A stretch of DNA of 64,000 bases from Heliocybe sulcata (Eukaryota; Basidiomycota; Agaricomycetes; Gloeophyllales; Gloeophyllaceae): positions 356,591 to 420,590 of the forward strand of contig ML213518.1 in the NCBI GenBank assembly GCA_004369045.1. Direction: 5' to 3'. The notes below the pieces were generated by a model, which saw nothing but the letters and a program-made list of their open reading frames with translations, searched no databases and was not told the DNA's origin. The translations under genes and the position numbers were made by a program. Of this stretch, positions 11,384-22,438 are shown in pieces; position 1 is the stretch's first letter, and each line of letters opens with the position of its first letter.

Positions 11384-12645
11384 CTATAATTTGCCCCGGA
11401 CGCCCGTCCTCCATACACCTGTCTTCAAAGCGCCGCGCTCACACAGTTGCCACCACTCTAAAATGGTATCGACTATATCATCCTGCCTCTGGATTCGGGT
11501 GAAAAAATCAGAAATAGACTGATACGGAACAACTTTCCATGACGACGCACCCCGGTAAAATTGTGGTCCGCGTCCTCTATGAGATATAAATTATGTGTGC
11601 CTGGTGCTCTGTTACCCAAGGCTCTGGCGTATATGGTGGCGTCATATCTGGGAGAGCAATTTGAGCGGAGGCCCCATGCCTCCGTTACTGTGTAGCACTC
11701 ACGGCGGCACAGTCTTGTCATTAAGTCCATGCAGGGACAGGACGTGAGTATTGACCGGAAACCGGTCCCAGACGATGGATGTATCCCGATTGGCGAACGT
11801 CTCCAAATCTATTGGATATATCCGGGCGGCCACCTCCTTGCGAGCGACAGTGACCTTCCAGTCGTAGAAGCCATGGGCATCAAAATGAGGCTTGTAAATC
11901 GGTAGCAAGTTGTCTACATATCAGTAGATTCGGCGCGCGATAAATTGGAGAAGCTATGGGATACATACCATAAATTTTCTGTTCAACGAAGTCAGTGCGT
12001 GTCAGAGCCTTGCAAACTGCAAATACGTAACATGCATCCGGTATCGCCCCGAGCAGTTGACGAACCCGGTCACCGCCTTGCCCTCTTCAGACGTACAAAG
12101 CCAATGAAAGGCGATGATACTGCCTCGCGAGTGGCCCACCACCAAATCGATCTTGTAGCCAAATTGCGAGATCAGATACTTGACCACGACGTCTAAATCC
12201 GCGACGTCATCTGCCAGCGCGCCTTGTCGCCACGTCCCGGGGGTTTCATGGTTCCCTCTACGGGAGTGCGAATGGGTCGGACAAGAAGACAGCCTGCAGG
12301 TAATGGCGATCTCACCGAAAATCAAACCGGAACGAATCGACAGGCAGGCGCAGTGCGAGTCGCTTCTGGTACAGGTAGTCCTTGTGCCTAAAGTCGATAG
12401 AATAGGTACAGGCGCGGAGCACATCGAGCTGAAAGCTCGTTCACCCCATTGTGCCGTGCAGAATCTAAGGCAATGAATCTTGGTCATTCGCTGCGTCCGA
12501 TAACCTTGTGGGTACATACCAGTGCTATGCTCTTGCCGTCGGTCGGCTCTCCGGGACGCGATTGCTGCAGAACGCCTGCAATCGAGCAACCGGGTACGTC
12601 GGTATGTGGTATGAAGATTCTCTTAGAAACACTAGTGCTGTCCAT
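11384..12645 (-). CDS. Alpha/beta-hydrolase (esterase/peptidase-like)
   Basis: Eight minus-strand exons: 12645-12520, 12464-12445, 12387-12316, 12257-12032, 11978-11969, 11913-11703, 11647-11551 and 11488-11384; 288 aa. A soluble serine hydrolase of the fungal family with HGTMGHKDYLYQ near the oxyanion region. The nucleophile elbow is GHSRG (about Ser116), the acid is probably Asp217 in HGLNDKTVP, and the histidine is His250 in DADHNFTG, so the Ser-Asp-His triad is complete. Substrate unknown; small esters or acyl groups are likely. Exon 2 (20 nt) and exon 5 (10 nt) are very small but keep the phase and restore the conserved sequence. The donor of the fourth intron, GTTACG, is weak. Confidence 0.88.
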
Positions 12646-12857
12646 TTCTGCGCGCTATGAGGCTCGAACGACCAACAACAGAGTTTACCTTGTGGCAATG
12701 GCGACGATACAAGCTTGCTCGAAATATCTTACCCGCGTGAGGTCACATGATAACACTCGAAGTCACACGTCACGAGCCACCATACGCGTCTGTTGAAGCC
12801 ACAGGCAGAAGGACTTTCCATAATAACCCAGCATAAGAGCCCAAAGGACTACGTAAG

Positions 12858-15105
12858 TCAAGAGAGCGACGCCTTCTTCCCAACTATGTCTTCCTTAGCA
12901 CTCTTCCCCGGCTTGCCCTTCGTCACCTTCTCCTTTTTGCGCTCCTTGCGCTTTTGTTTCACCTCCTCCTGGGTAATGGTCGCCTTCTCCGGTTCAGCAA
13001 CCCCCGGTCCACCTTCATTCTCTGCAGCCACCATCTCGTCGTCGACCTTCTTCCCCTTGTTTCGTTTCTTCCTCTTGCCCGGCGTCGGGTCCGCTGGTTG
13101 CGCATCCGACTCGGGCGCCTTGCTCACCGATATCACCTCAGGCTCAGGGTCTGACACCTTCGCCTCAACCAGCGCCTCCGCAAGCTTCGGCGCATCGACA
13201 GGTGCGGACGTCTTCTTGCGCTTCTTCTTCTTGGCAGGCGTGTCGAGATCGCCGGGCGTCGCAGATGTGTTCACCGGGGCGGCAGGGACGCTTGTCGTGG
13301 TCGGCGTGTCCGGATCGAAGAAGTGGACAGCCAGAGCGCGCGTTCTCTTCTTATCGGCGATGGGTGTCGCCACTGTCGTAGCTGGGATAGCAGATTCGGG
13401 GTTCCCGGCAGGGCCAGTCGCGGACTCTGCACTATCGCCTTGCCCACTCCGCAACTGCCGCTTTGGCTTCCTTTCTTTTCTTGGCTTGGAGGTGGCAGGA
13501 TCAGCATCCTGCGCCGCCGGGGCTTCTGGTGCAGCGTTGACTTCATCAATGTTAGACTCTCCGGCGGCAGCTCCAGCCTTCTTCTTCTTCCGGCGCTTCG
13601 TAGTAGCCTCGGCTGCTGACTCTACGTCGCCCTCAGCACCACTAGCGGGCGCGATGGTAATGGAGTCAGACGCCGGGATATCGGGGATAGAAGTAGGCGC
13701 GAGTACACCATGAGCGTCTGCTACACCTTGCTTCGCCTTTCGTTTGGCCTTCTTTCCGCCTGCGGCCGTGGAAGCAGTCTGAGCAGCTATGGCAGGTGCC
13801 CCATCCGCTCCAGGTATTGCCGCGGGTGTCAAGGATTCCTTAGGTTTCTCCTTTACTTTGTCCTTCCCATGTTTCTTTGTCACTGGAGTGGTGAGAGATA
13901 GATAAGCATCGTCCGAAGACGCAGGCTCTCCAGAATGCGAGGACGTCTTTGCCTTCTTCGTCTTCTCAGCAGCAGCAGCTCGTTTTCCTTCGGGAGCTGG
14001 CTTATCGGTTTCTACAGCAGATTTCGACACACCATCCGCCTTTGCCTTCTTCGTCTTCCGTTGACTCTCCTCGGCCGGCTGAGGCTCCGCGGCCCGTTTC
14101 TTGCCCTTATTCTGCGGACTTGGGCTAGGCTCTTCAACTTCCATCTCGTCCTCCTCGCTGTCCTCTCCTGCGACGAAACCATCCCAGCGTGCCCCTTCCT
14201 CGGCGCCAAGGTCGCACGACCAGATGGGGAGACTGACGCTCGCCGACGTCTTGATGTTGAGACTCTGAATATTGTCCCATTCGCCCTTGATTCGCTTGAT
14301 GATGGCGGGAAGAGCGGTTTTGAGATTGTCGAGTATTTGGCTCGGCTTTTGCGATAGAGTACCGACTTTAACGGACCTAGGTTGAGATGAGTGAGACAAG
14401 CATATCTGAATGTATGGTCCAGGTCACGCACGTGCAGGTCCCCTGGTTTTGGTGCATGTAAGTGGATGAGATAGCACGCTCTAATTCGCCCTTGAGATCC
14501 TTTCGCGTCAAGCATACGGGGATAGGTTGCCTGAATCGCAGTACTGTGAGAACGGTGTGCGTGCTACGAACAGGTCACTACTCACTTTTTGGCCTCGAAG
14601 AAGCGCTTTCCTAATAATCCAGGTAATAATGGAACAACCCGCTCGTCCGCCAAGAAAAGTCCGTTCTCCTGCAGAAGCATACGTCTCGCCTCGAATGGCT
14701 TGAATTTGCCCTTGAGCTTTGTGATCCCCACCACTCGGGAGACGAACTTGATGCCATGTGATTCCAGCAAGTCCTTGTACTCGCGCTGAGGATCCTTCGT
14801 TATGAGGCACACGGGTGTCGTCCGAGGATCGACCAGTGGATGTTTAATGGGTCTATCCGCTAAACGCATGAGCATAAACCATTCAGTAGTAGGATCCGTA
14901 CGCACATCTTGAACGGTTTTAGCTTCTTCTCGGGTTGCATCTTTTTGACCGCGACCACCAGCCAGACGTGCTGCTCCTTGCCCGGTAGCAGCTCATTTTC
15001 GTCCTTCTTCTTTTGCACTTGTAACGCGTGCCCTAGCAGAGCATCCACCGCCTTCTTGCACTGCTGAGACGAGACGTGGCCGTCAATCAGGTCCGCGTTC
15101 GACAT
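12858..15105 (-). CDS. Ribosomal-L1-domain nucleolar protein (Utp30/Cic1/RSL1D1 family)
   Basis: Minus-strand exons 15105-14906, 14852-14586, 14530-14432 and 14376-12858; 694 aa. Residues about 1-250 form a ribosomal L1-like fold: MSNADLIDGHVSSQQCKKAVDALL at the start, then KIPIKHPLVDP, CLITKDPQREYKDLLE and KLKGKFKPFEARR. The family acts in the nucleolus on pre-rRNA during ribosome assembly. After it comes an acidic patch (EDSEEDEMEVEEPSPSP) and then about 400 residues of Lys/Ala/Pro-rich low-complexity sequence with many KKRKK-type clusters, ending in KKASLS. Yeast Utp30 and Cic1 are much shorter (274 and 376 aa). The tail encodes a long antisense open frame that is only a shadow. Confidence 0.88.
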
Positions 15106-17937
15106 CTCGAGGAAAGCAGGGAGTAGAATGCTATAGGATTGGACTTAGCCGTAGAAAGCAAGTTTGCACAAAATTCAGGAAGGGCTTATTTGAGGATATT
15201 TGCTGCCAGTGGCTGAGACGCTGAAGCCGAGCCACCGCCGCCTTCCTCTTCGCCTTCGTCTGCATGGTCGCTCGTGTGATTCATTCACAAACTCGTAGTC
15301 TTGCGCCCGAAGGAACTGGTTACCGGAACTTAATTCTGTTGAACTATCCCTTTTGCTTGTCACCTCGTATCGCTCTGGCTGAAACAAAGGGACCTCAACC
15401 GTTGCCCGATTCCTTGGACGCGTTTGCTCTTGTCAATCCATTTGTACCTTGGTTCTGAGTGCGCTATGCTGCATAGGGCCACTGGGTAAATCCTGCTTCT
15501 ATATGGCCCTACCTATGGACTGCAATAATCTAGGTCATTCATCAAATCACTCGTATCAGGAGGCGGCAACCGCCACGATTATTAGGTCTGGATAGCATAA
15601 GTTCAAAGACCGGCAGTCTTGACTAACTCTGTGCTTCTCCTGGATCTAACTCCTACAATTTCAAGCTGAAGGCCTCATGCACATGGCCGAACACCGCCCA
15701 ACGCTGCTGGACTGCATCCGTGGATGTGTCCCTTGATGTCGTGGCGCTCTCCCTGATGGTTCGTGGTCTCTCCACTGATCCACTGAACGTTCGGCTCCTT
15801 GAGCTCAAAGGGTCATCTGAGGCTTGAGCTGGTCACGATAGCCCTATCTTCGATGTTGCGGAATATCCACGGACACCGGACTGATGTGAGTCTGCATCTG
15901 AAGGATAGCCCACCTAAAGAGTGCTCGTTTGTAGTGTTGACTGTTTAGACCGTGGATGCTCAACTCCTGTCTACCGTCGCAGCCCTTACCCTATCGAGTC
16001 AGGGATTTCACCGTATATCTTCACGTGGACCGCACACGATCGCAATTTTTCTCATTTACTCCCGCGAAGGTTGCCAACCGCAGAACTCGGCCGTAATTTC
16101 GGGATTCAAGACGTGCCTGACAGGTTGAGGACACAAGGCCCGGTTTCCTCGGAAGGGTATCAAAGCCCAACTGACGCTCGTACTGGTGGCGGTGCGTGCC
16201 GATAAGGTGCTAGGGTCAAATGTGGCTATTGCGCTCAGAACATGATGGAGGCCGCGATGATGAGGCACTGTAAGGCGTCTCACCATTCGCCCATGTCTCA
16301 CTTCGATCAGATCAAACGGGCAGGCGGAGGTGCCCCATTGCACTGCTGTTTGGTTTGGTCCACGTATGGGCTGAGGAGACCGCGGTCTGTTCTCCTGCTA
16401 CGATGCTTGAGACCGAGCATCTCCTCGAATGGCGAAGTAAGAACTGAGGGAGTCGTGCATAACCAGGTCGGCTTCATCAGCCCTCGCCTCCCCGTGGCAT
16501 GACAGAATAATTTGTTGCTTCAGATACCCGGTACAGGTGTCACATCTAATTCTGTATGCTGCTGTGATTCAAAATTTGGACGTTTCAAGCACGGGGGAGC
16601 CTAATATTGGGACGCGGAGTGCAGCTGTTGAACGTTCAGATGCCGTCCTCATGACGTCTAATGCACTACCACTTCGTAGTAGATTAGACGAAACGAGGGC
16701 GGTATCTAACATGTGAAGCGCGCCGAGACAAAAGCAGACGGTATACACCGCCTCGCAGTTCTCGACCCCCAGCGCCTGAGGCCTGGCGCAAGCCTGAGCA
16801 GCGGTAGCGCCTAAAGATCCTGCTTTTAGTGGTCATGTCGCGATGCGCATATCGACACCGGAGGGTCATCCTCAGATCGCCTGATGTACTGCGGGTTCGT
16901 AGTAGATTAGACGAAAAGAGGACGGTACCTTCGATGTGACGTATACACCAGGTGCAGTACGACGATATCATCTCATGGCGTTCTGTTACTAAGATGTCCG
17001 TCTCGCAAGGGTGGTATGTCTAACCTGCTTCCGGTTTGTACTGGAGCAAAACACCTGTCCCTTTGAGGTCAAACAATACTGATAGCTATGAGCGGCGCAG
17101 GAGACCATGGACGCTCACCGGATAGATCTCTGGATGACACGAGCATGGCCACAACCTTGCCTCTCTCGCATCGGCAAGACTGAGGACGCTGGAGCGGGGA
17201 ATTCAGGATATGAGTAGAGAGTGCCGAGCTTTATACTCTCGGTACGCCCTTGGTTTTTATTATCAAACGCGAGTGACTCGATCATGGCGAGTGGCGTGAT
17301 GCGATGCACTTTGACCGCTGGCTTGGCGGACAAAGTGCAGGCCCTTGGGTCCTATGTCTCACTTTTGGCATTATCTTAAGCGGACTGGTAATTATTACTC
17401 CTTACAATACAGCACACATGTTTGAGCTTGGATCAGACCACATTTCTGATGAGGGATGCGTCCACCAGACATGGGCATAAGATGATTCAGGTCCCCAGGG
17501 TAGGATCAGAGATTATTATTCTCTGAAACTTCTGTCTTTAGCTGGTATCCGCTGCGATTCAACAAGCTGTGTGCTGCATGACTTTACCACCCTTCATGCC
17601 ATAAGTTATCAGAAGCAACAATCGACGCGTTGCTTGCATTGGCGCATCCTAATAGGCTGCTCCGGCCGCAAGCGGGGTAACTTCTAAACGAGAAGTCACG
17701 CGTATTGCAGTGTAATTAAGCTCTTTGCTCGCCCAATTGTGCTCCACGAAAGTTTTCATCCAGGGTAACACAGATCCAATAAATAGGACAATAATAGGCT
17801 ACAACATGATGTAAATATTAATACAATGGGGTCTACATGCAGTATCCGATACGGTGATAACGGGTCATAAGCGGTCGTCAGACAGGAGACAACAGACATG
17901 CAATTCAGATGATAAACAATCCAACACGCCGCTGCCT
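15106..17937. other. Long intergenic region with palindromic repeats
   Basis: About 2.8 kb without a supported gene. Short open frames (for example 15921-16205 and 16684-16971) have no family signature. The one clear structure is a pair of diverged palindromes at 16641-16927, listed separately. Confidence 0.5.
16641..16927. repeat. Pair of related imperfect palindromes
   Basis: The arm TTCGTAGTAGATTAGACGAA occurs at 16673-16692 and again at 16896-16915, both followed by a similar GAGGRCGGTA stretch. Each copy is preceded at once by a degenerate reverse complement (16641-16668 and 16866-16891), so each forms a hairpin with arms of about 28-30 nt and a very short loop. The arms match at roughly three quarters of positions. 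They may be the ends of a small non-autonomous DNA element, but I saw no target-site duplication. Confidence 0.6.
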
Positions 17938-19876
17938 TTAGTACAAGTCCTGTACATCCACATCGCCCGTCGCAATAGCCCTTGCGGCCTTTGCAAACTT
18001 ACACCTGGCGCGGATGGCAGGTCCCTTCCAGTAGAAGATGTACACCGGGATGGCGACGATGACACCGAGGAAGCCGAGCAGCGTTGACGCCCACTCGAGC
18101 GAGTGCTTCCCCAGGTTTTGGTACAGCGGCACAGAGTACATCGCTGCGATACCAGCGAGGAAGTCGCGCGCGAATCCGTTGCCGCCTGTGGCAGACGCTG
18201 CGTATGGTCCGTACGCTTGGACCATGTAGTCGATAGTGGCCATGTAGATAGCGTACTGTAGCGGTCATTCAAATTAGCTCTCGCAGTCGTGGGAGGAAAT
18301 GCAGCCGAGGCACTTACGTTCGCAATGGCAATCAGGCTCGCAAAAATCATGGGCGCAATCCAAGGGATAGGCGGACCTAGGGACGTCCATGCGAAGCCGA
18401 ACAGGCCAATCGGCTCCAGCACAACAGTAAACAGAAGCCAGAACAGCCGTGCTTCGGGCTGCAACGAGTTGGGGTCCTTCCGGAGCTGGTTGCGCTGCAT
18501 CCATATCCAGGGGATGAAGGACGCGTATGCGATAATGTAGCCGACCAATATGCTATTATCATTGCATTCAGTTTAGGTCCGAGGGAAAGAAGTGGAAGGT
18601 GGAAGACGTACCAGACAAACGTAAGACCGCTGGCGATGGTGCCGAAGCCCCACTGCTGGAACACCGGCCCGAATGATTGGAGGAAGGAGAAGATCAGGGC
18701 GTCTGAGAAGCCGCTGAGAAGCGAAAGGCAGAGCACGATCGGTTCCCGGATGAACATCTCGAACTACATTGCTGAGGGTCAATTGACGCGTCCTTAGATT
18801 AGGGCAGGGACTCAAAGCTTACCGGACGCAGCCAGATAGCCAGGATCTTGCGCATCGAGAATCGATGCTCTTTAACCTCTGAGGGACCATAGATATTCTT
18901 CTCACCCGCCTCACGCCGGCGCTTAGCCTCACGATCGAGCAGGACGATCGTGCATGTCTCGGGCACCAAGAAAAAGTGCATCAATTGTACAACAGCGCCG
19001 AACATGAGTTGGATCCAGAAGTTCCAGTGCCTGCGTAATATAATGATGAGTTCCAATGGAGTAAGGAGGAATGGAAGAACGTACCATGAGAGATACTCTT
19101 GAATGAACCCTCCGAAGATCGGACCGAGGACCGAACCCCCGACTGACGAAAACACGACGAAGGCTACAGCAAACTGCTGCTCCTCCGCCGTCCACATGTC
19201 CGCCACCATGCCGAGAGTGACGGAGCCACCTGCGGAGGAGATACCACCGAGGAGCCGGCCGATAACGATGGTGGCAAAGTTGGGTGCGAGTGCACATGGG
19301 ATTTGCCAAATGTTCACAAGGAGCAGACTAGCCTGCAGGATAGGTCGACGTCCGAGTTCTTCAGACCACGGTGCCCAAAGCTCGCAGCCGAAGGCGTACG
19401 CGATAAGGAAAACCAGCTGACCGACGCGAGCGGTCTAACAAAAAATCTAGTCAATCTTCCGCTACGTTGTCACCGCAAAGGAATGCACGCACCTGCTCAG
19501 TGATGTGGAACTGTTCAGATAGAAGGGGGACAGCGTTCGCGTACACGGAAGAGTTGAAGTTCATGGAACACTGCACGGCAAAGATAACTGAGAGGATCGT
19601 CCACTTCTTCCACGTCGGGAAGGTGAACCCGAGCTTGTCGTACGCCTCTCCTTCCGAGATAATCATCCGTCCATCGGGGAGGGTATGGCGCTCCGGGGTT
19701 GTTTCCTCCAGTCGGCCATCTTCCGTCTCCTTCTCGTTGAATACTCTGCGTTGTTGCGGCTGCGTCTTTGTCGCGTCCTTCTCATTGACGCTCGGAGGGA
19801 CCGAGGCAGCCGTGCGCTCGCTGGTCTCGTAGGATCGGAACATGTCCGCCTTGGTGAAGGGTTGCGTACCGCTCAT
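17938..19876 (-). CDS. MFS transporter, DHA1 family (polyamine/drug exporter-like)
   Basis: Six minus-strand exons: 19876-19493, 19434-19085, 19030-18823, 18763-18612, 18552-18318 and 18255-17938; 548 aa, normal for a 12-helix MFS protein. A hydrophilic N-terminus (about 90 aa, rich in Glu/Thr/Arg) is followed by the first helix after KLGFTFPTWKKW. The motif A region reads ELGRRPILQ, and helices 4-5 carry GRLLGGISSAGGSVTLG and SSVGGSVLGPIFGG. The long central loop contains REAKRRREAGEKNIYG. By pattern it belongs to the basidiomycete Tpo/Flr-like proton antiporters of the plasma membrane; the substrate cannot be read from sequence. It is isolated on the minus strand with a TATATA box about 95 bases before the start. 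Confidence 0.92.
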
Positions 19877-22438
19877 GATCAGGCTGGCGCCAGAGTTTTA
19901 GAGGGGGATATGGAGGTGTACGGAGGGAAGACAACGGATGTCGTAGTGAATTGGAGACTCTGTGATGTGTTATATATACTCAGTGATACCCTGCGTAGAT
20001 TCGACGCCGACCCATAAGGATTGAAGTTTGCCGAAGATGACGCACCCCGCTACCAAATACATAATATCAATTCGTGGAGTGCATTGCGAAGTGCTTCCCC
20101 ATAGCGTAAAGGGTCGCTTCGACAAATTTTGTCTCTTACACACCATATGGAATGCAAGCTCCGGGTCTTCCATCAACAGTAGATCCCGACCGTAGGAGGA
20201 TAGCGAACTTTCCATCTGTAGCAGAACTGGTCTGTTAGTGGAGGCATTCGCATCAACACGGGCGCTCGGCTCGGACGACGGATAGAAGACGATATCGGCT
20301 TGCCGAACGGCGAGTGCTCCACAAAGCTTGAAACGTAAGATCCCCCGCCGTTACCAGAGGACCGACATTGAACCGAGCGCTTTGGGGACCTCATTGACGA
20401 CCACCTTTGTGATAGACTTGAGGCAAGGCCGTCGCAGATACCTCAAATACTGCAAAGACGACGTTTACTGCCGAGGCCGGAAGCCAACCACATGAAAACG
20501 GGGTGCAAAGGTATCAGCTTGAGGCGAGCGTCGGCACGGCCCGCAGCGAGGGCGAGATTCCGAGCCGACGTCATTTGTCCCGCGGCCACATGTGCCACAG
20601 CCACAGCCGTCCGGTTATTCGGCTATTCAACTCGCAACCGCGATGCCCCTGGCGGTTAACTAGCAGAATTAAATAGACTTGGTTCGCGTTGAGCATTGGA
20701 ATCAGTGACTGACTGCTAGCCGACTGCTGTCGATGCCCATTATTTCTCTGTGCCGCTCTAACTCAGAGAAGCGCGGGGAATCTGGGGGAGAACGTACCAT
20801 TTCCAATTCATCACGAATACCCCTCGAAGATGGATGGCTTCGCCAGTTCCGAGGCTCTCTTGTTTATCCTCGTTGGCCGGATCTCGGTCCCTGAGGCCTG
20901 AAGCTTGAAGAGGCATATCTTACCGGCTTTGTGAACATCAGCGTGGCCAGCAAGTAGTCTCAGTCAGTGCGTCTTTCCAGCTCTTTCGATGTCCTGCTCG
21001 TAGAGTGCGATGCCACAATGAGTACGTACCGGTTCTACCGCGTCTCGCTTGAGACTGATTCCCCAGTGTATCCAACACACTAACGGAGTGATCAATACTT
21101 CCAACGCGTGGATGCAGAGCCAAAATGAACTGCGGCAAGCTTCCCTGGCGCGCGCCTTCATGATCAACCGCCTAGCTGAAAATGAAGCCTGGATGATGAG
21201 ACCCCACATTCATGATTGCCCTGTCGACTTGCCGGTCCTGCGGAAAAGAAGGGCAGGACGGGCGGAAAACGTTGATCTGGGTTAGTACTCTCCTCCGAGT
21301 TTCATTTGTTTAACTCACAGATGTGGATCAGAGTCATTGTAAACCCTATCTGCTACTTTCGCCCACAGGCAGATTTACCGGGTGGTCTATACGAGCAGCG
21401 GTGAACTTTCTTTTTTGCCGCAATGCCCAATCAATCACGTACAAAAATGTATTCTATAATAATATTATTAACCCTATTATTCACATGTTATTAACGAGTG
21501 ATCAATAATAAACGCTGCCTCGGCGCCAAACGCGTTGTTCATAACACTCCTGCGGCCAAGCTAAGTGTGCGTGCTGCGAGACGAGTAAAATGAAGATAAT
21601 GTCAAATGAAACTCAAACGTAGCGCAATGCTGAGTCCGAGTTCCGCGGGTTGGGGGCTCAGGCCGGCGAAGCCGGCTGCACAGCATTGGCGGCAAAATCC
21701 GCGGTGGCTGAAGATGTGGCACCGAGGATGTGGCCAAGCCGGGCTCAGGGATGCAGATGGGAAGCCACAACCCGCGCCGTCTTCGCGACGCGACGAAATC
21801 CGGGCTACACCACCCCACCGGTAAAAGGAGTGCAAGGGAGGCGGGTGGGACAAAAACGAGCGCGACGTGCCAAGCTGGCGAGCGACGCGTAACCGGGAGA
21901 AAAGCGAAGGCGCGCTGAGCACGCAGAAAATGAAAAGACACGTGGAAGACGCGTGCTCAGCGCATGGCGTCTCGGTGTCGCTCTTAGCTTGGCTGGACAT
22001 AAGTCTGAGCCGTTCATGCCTCACGTCATCCTTGTGCGGCACGATACTATTGAAACCTCTCTGTATTGTTGAAGTATTAATGATAATCAGCATGTAGACA
22101 CAACACGGTCAGTAGTACTCTTATAGGGTTAGGAGGTACTTCTTGTCCCCCACGGCCCCAGACGCTGCTCAGTGAATAACAGTACCTAGTGTGAGTTTTG
22201 GCGTGGATTATTTTTGATGCGCCCTAAGGATCTTTCGATGCCAGGATGGTCGTCCTGAGCGAATATCAGAGCCGCATTTTCGCTCGATTTTGACAGTCCA
22301 CGATGTCGTGGGAACATCGTGCTAATGACCGTTATCAAACAGTTACTAGAAACTCGATGTTAATAACCACGTTAAAAATGCCCGGTAAATTATTCACAGT
22401 ACCCTGCTTTGCTCCTCATCGAACTTGGTCTTTTGTGA
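19877..22438. other. Long intergenic region with contrasting AT- and GC-rich blocks
   Basis: About 2.5 kb without a supported gene. A hydrophobic open frame at 20964-21209 (minus) encodes one possible membrane helix but cannot be extended. An AT-rich block at about 21420-21510 is followed by a GC-rich block at 21610-21960 that is open in several frames on both strands. The promoter of the metallopeptidase lies at the right end. Confidence 0.5.
19972..19977 (-). promoter_or_regulatory. TATA box of MFS gene
   Basis: TATATA about 95 bases upstream of the MFS transporter ATG (19876, minus strand). Confidence 0.5.

Noticed and set aside
12793-13713. 306-codon plus-strand open frame
   Set aside because: Antisense shadow of the Lys/Ala-rich tail of the L1-domain gene; composition is a mirror of that repeat-rich exon.
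20938-21209. Hydrophobic minus-strand frame with one membrane-like segment
   Set aside because: One possible exon only; no partner exons, and no family pattern beyond a single hydrophobic stretch.
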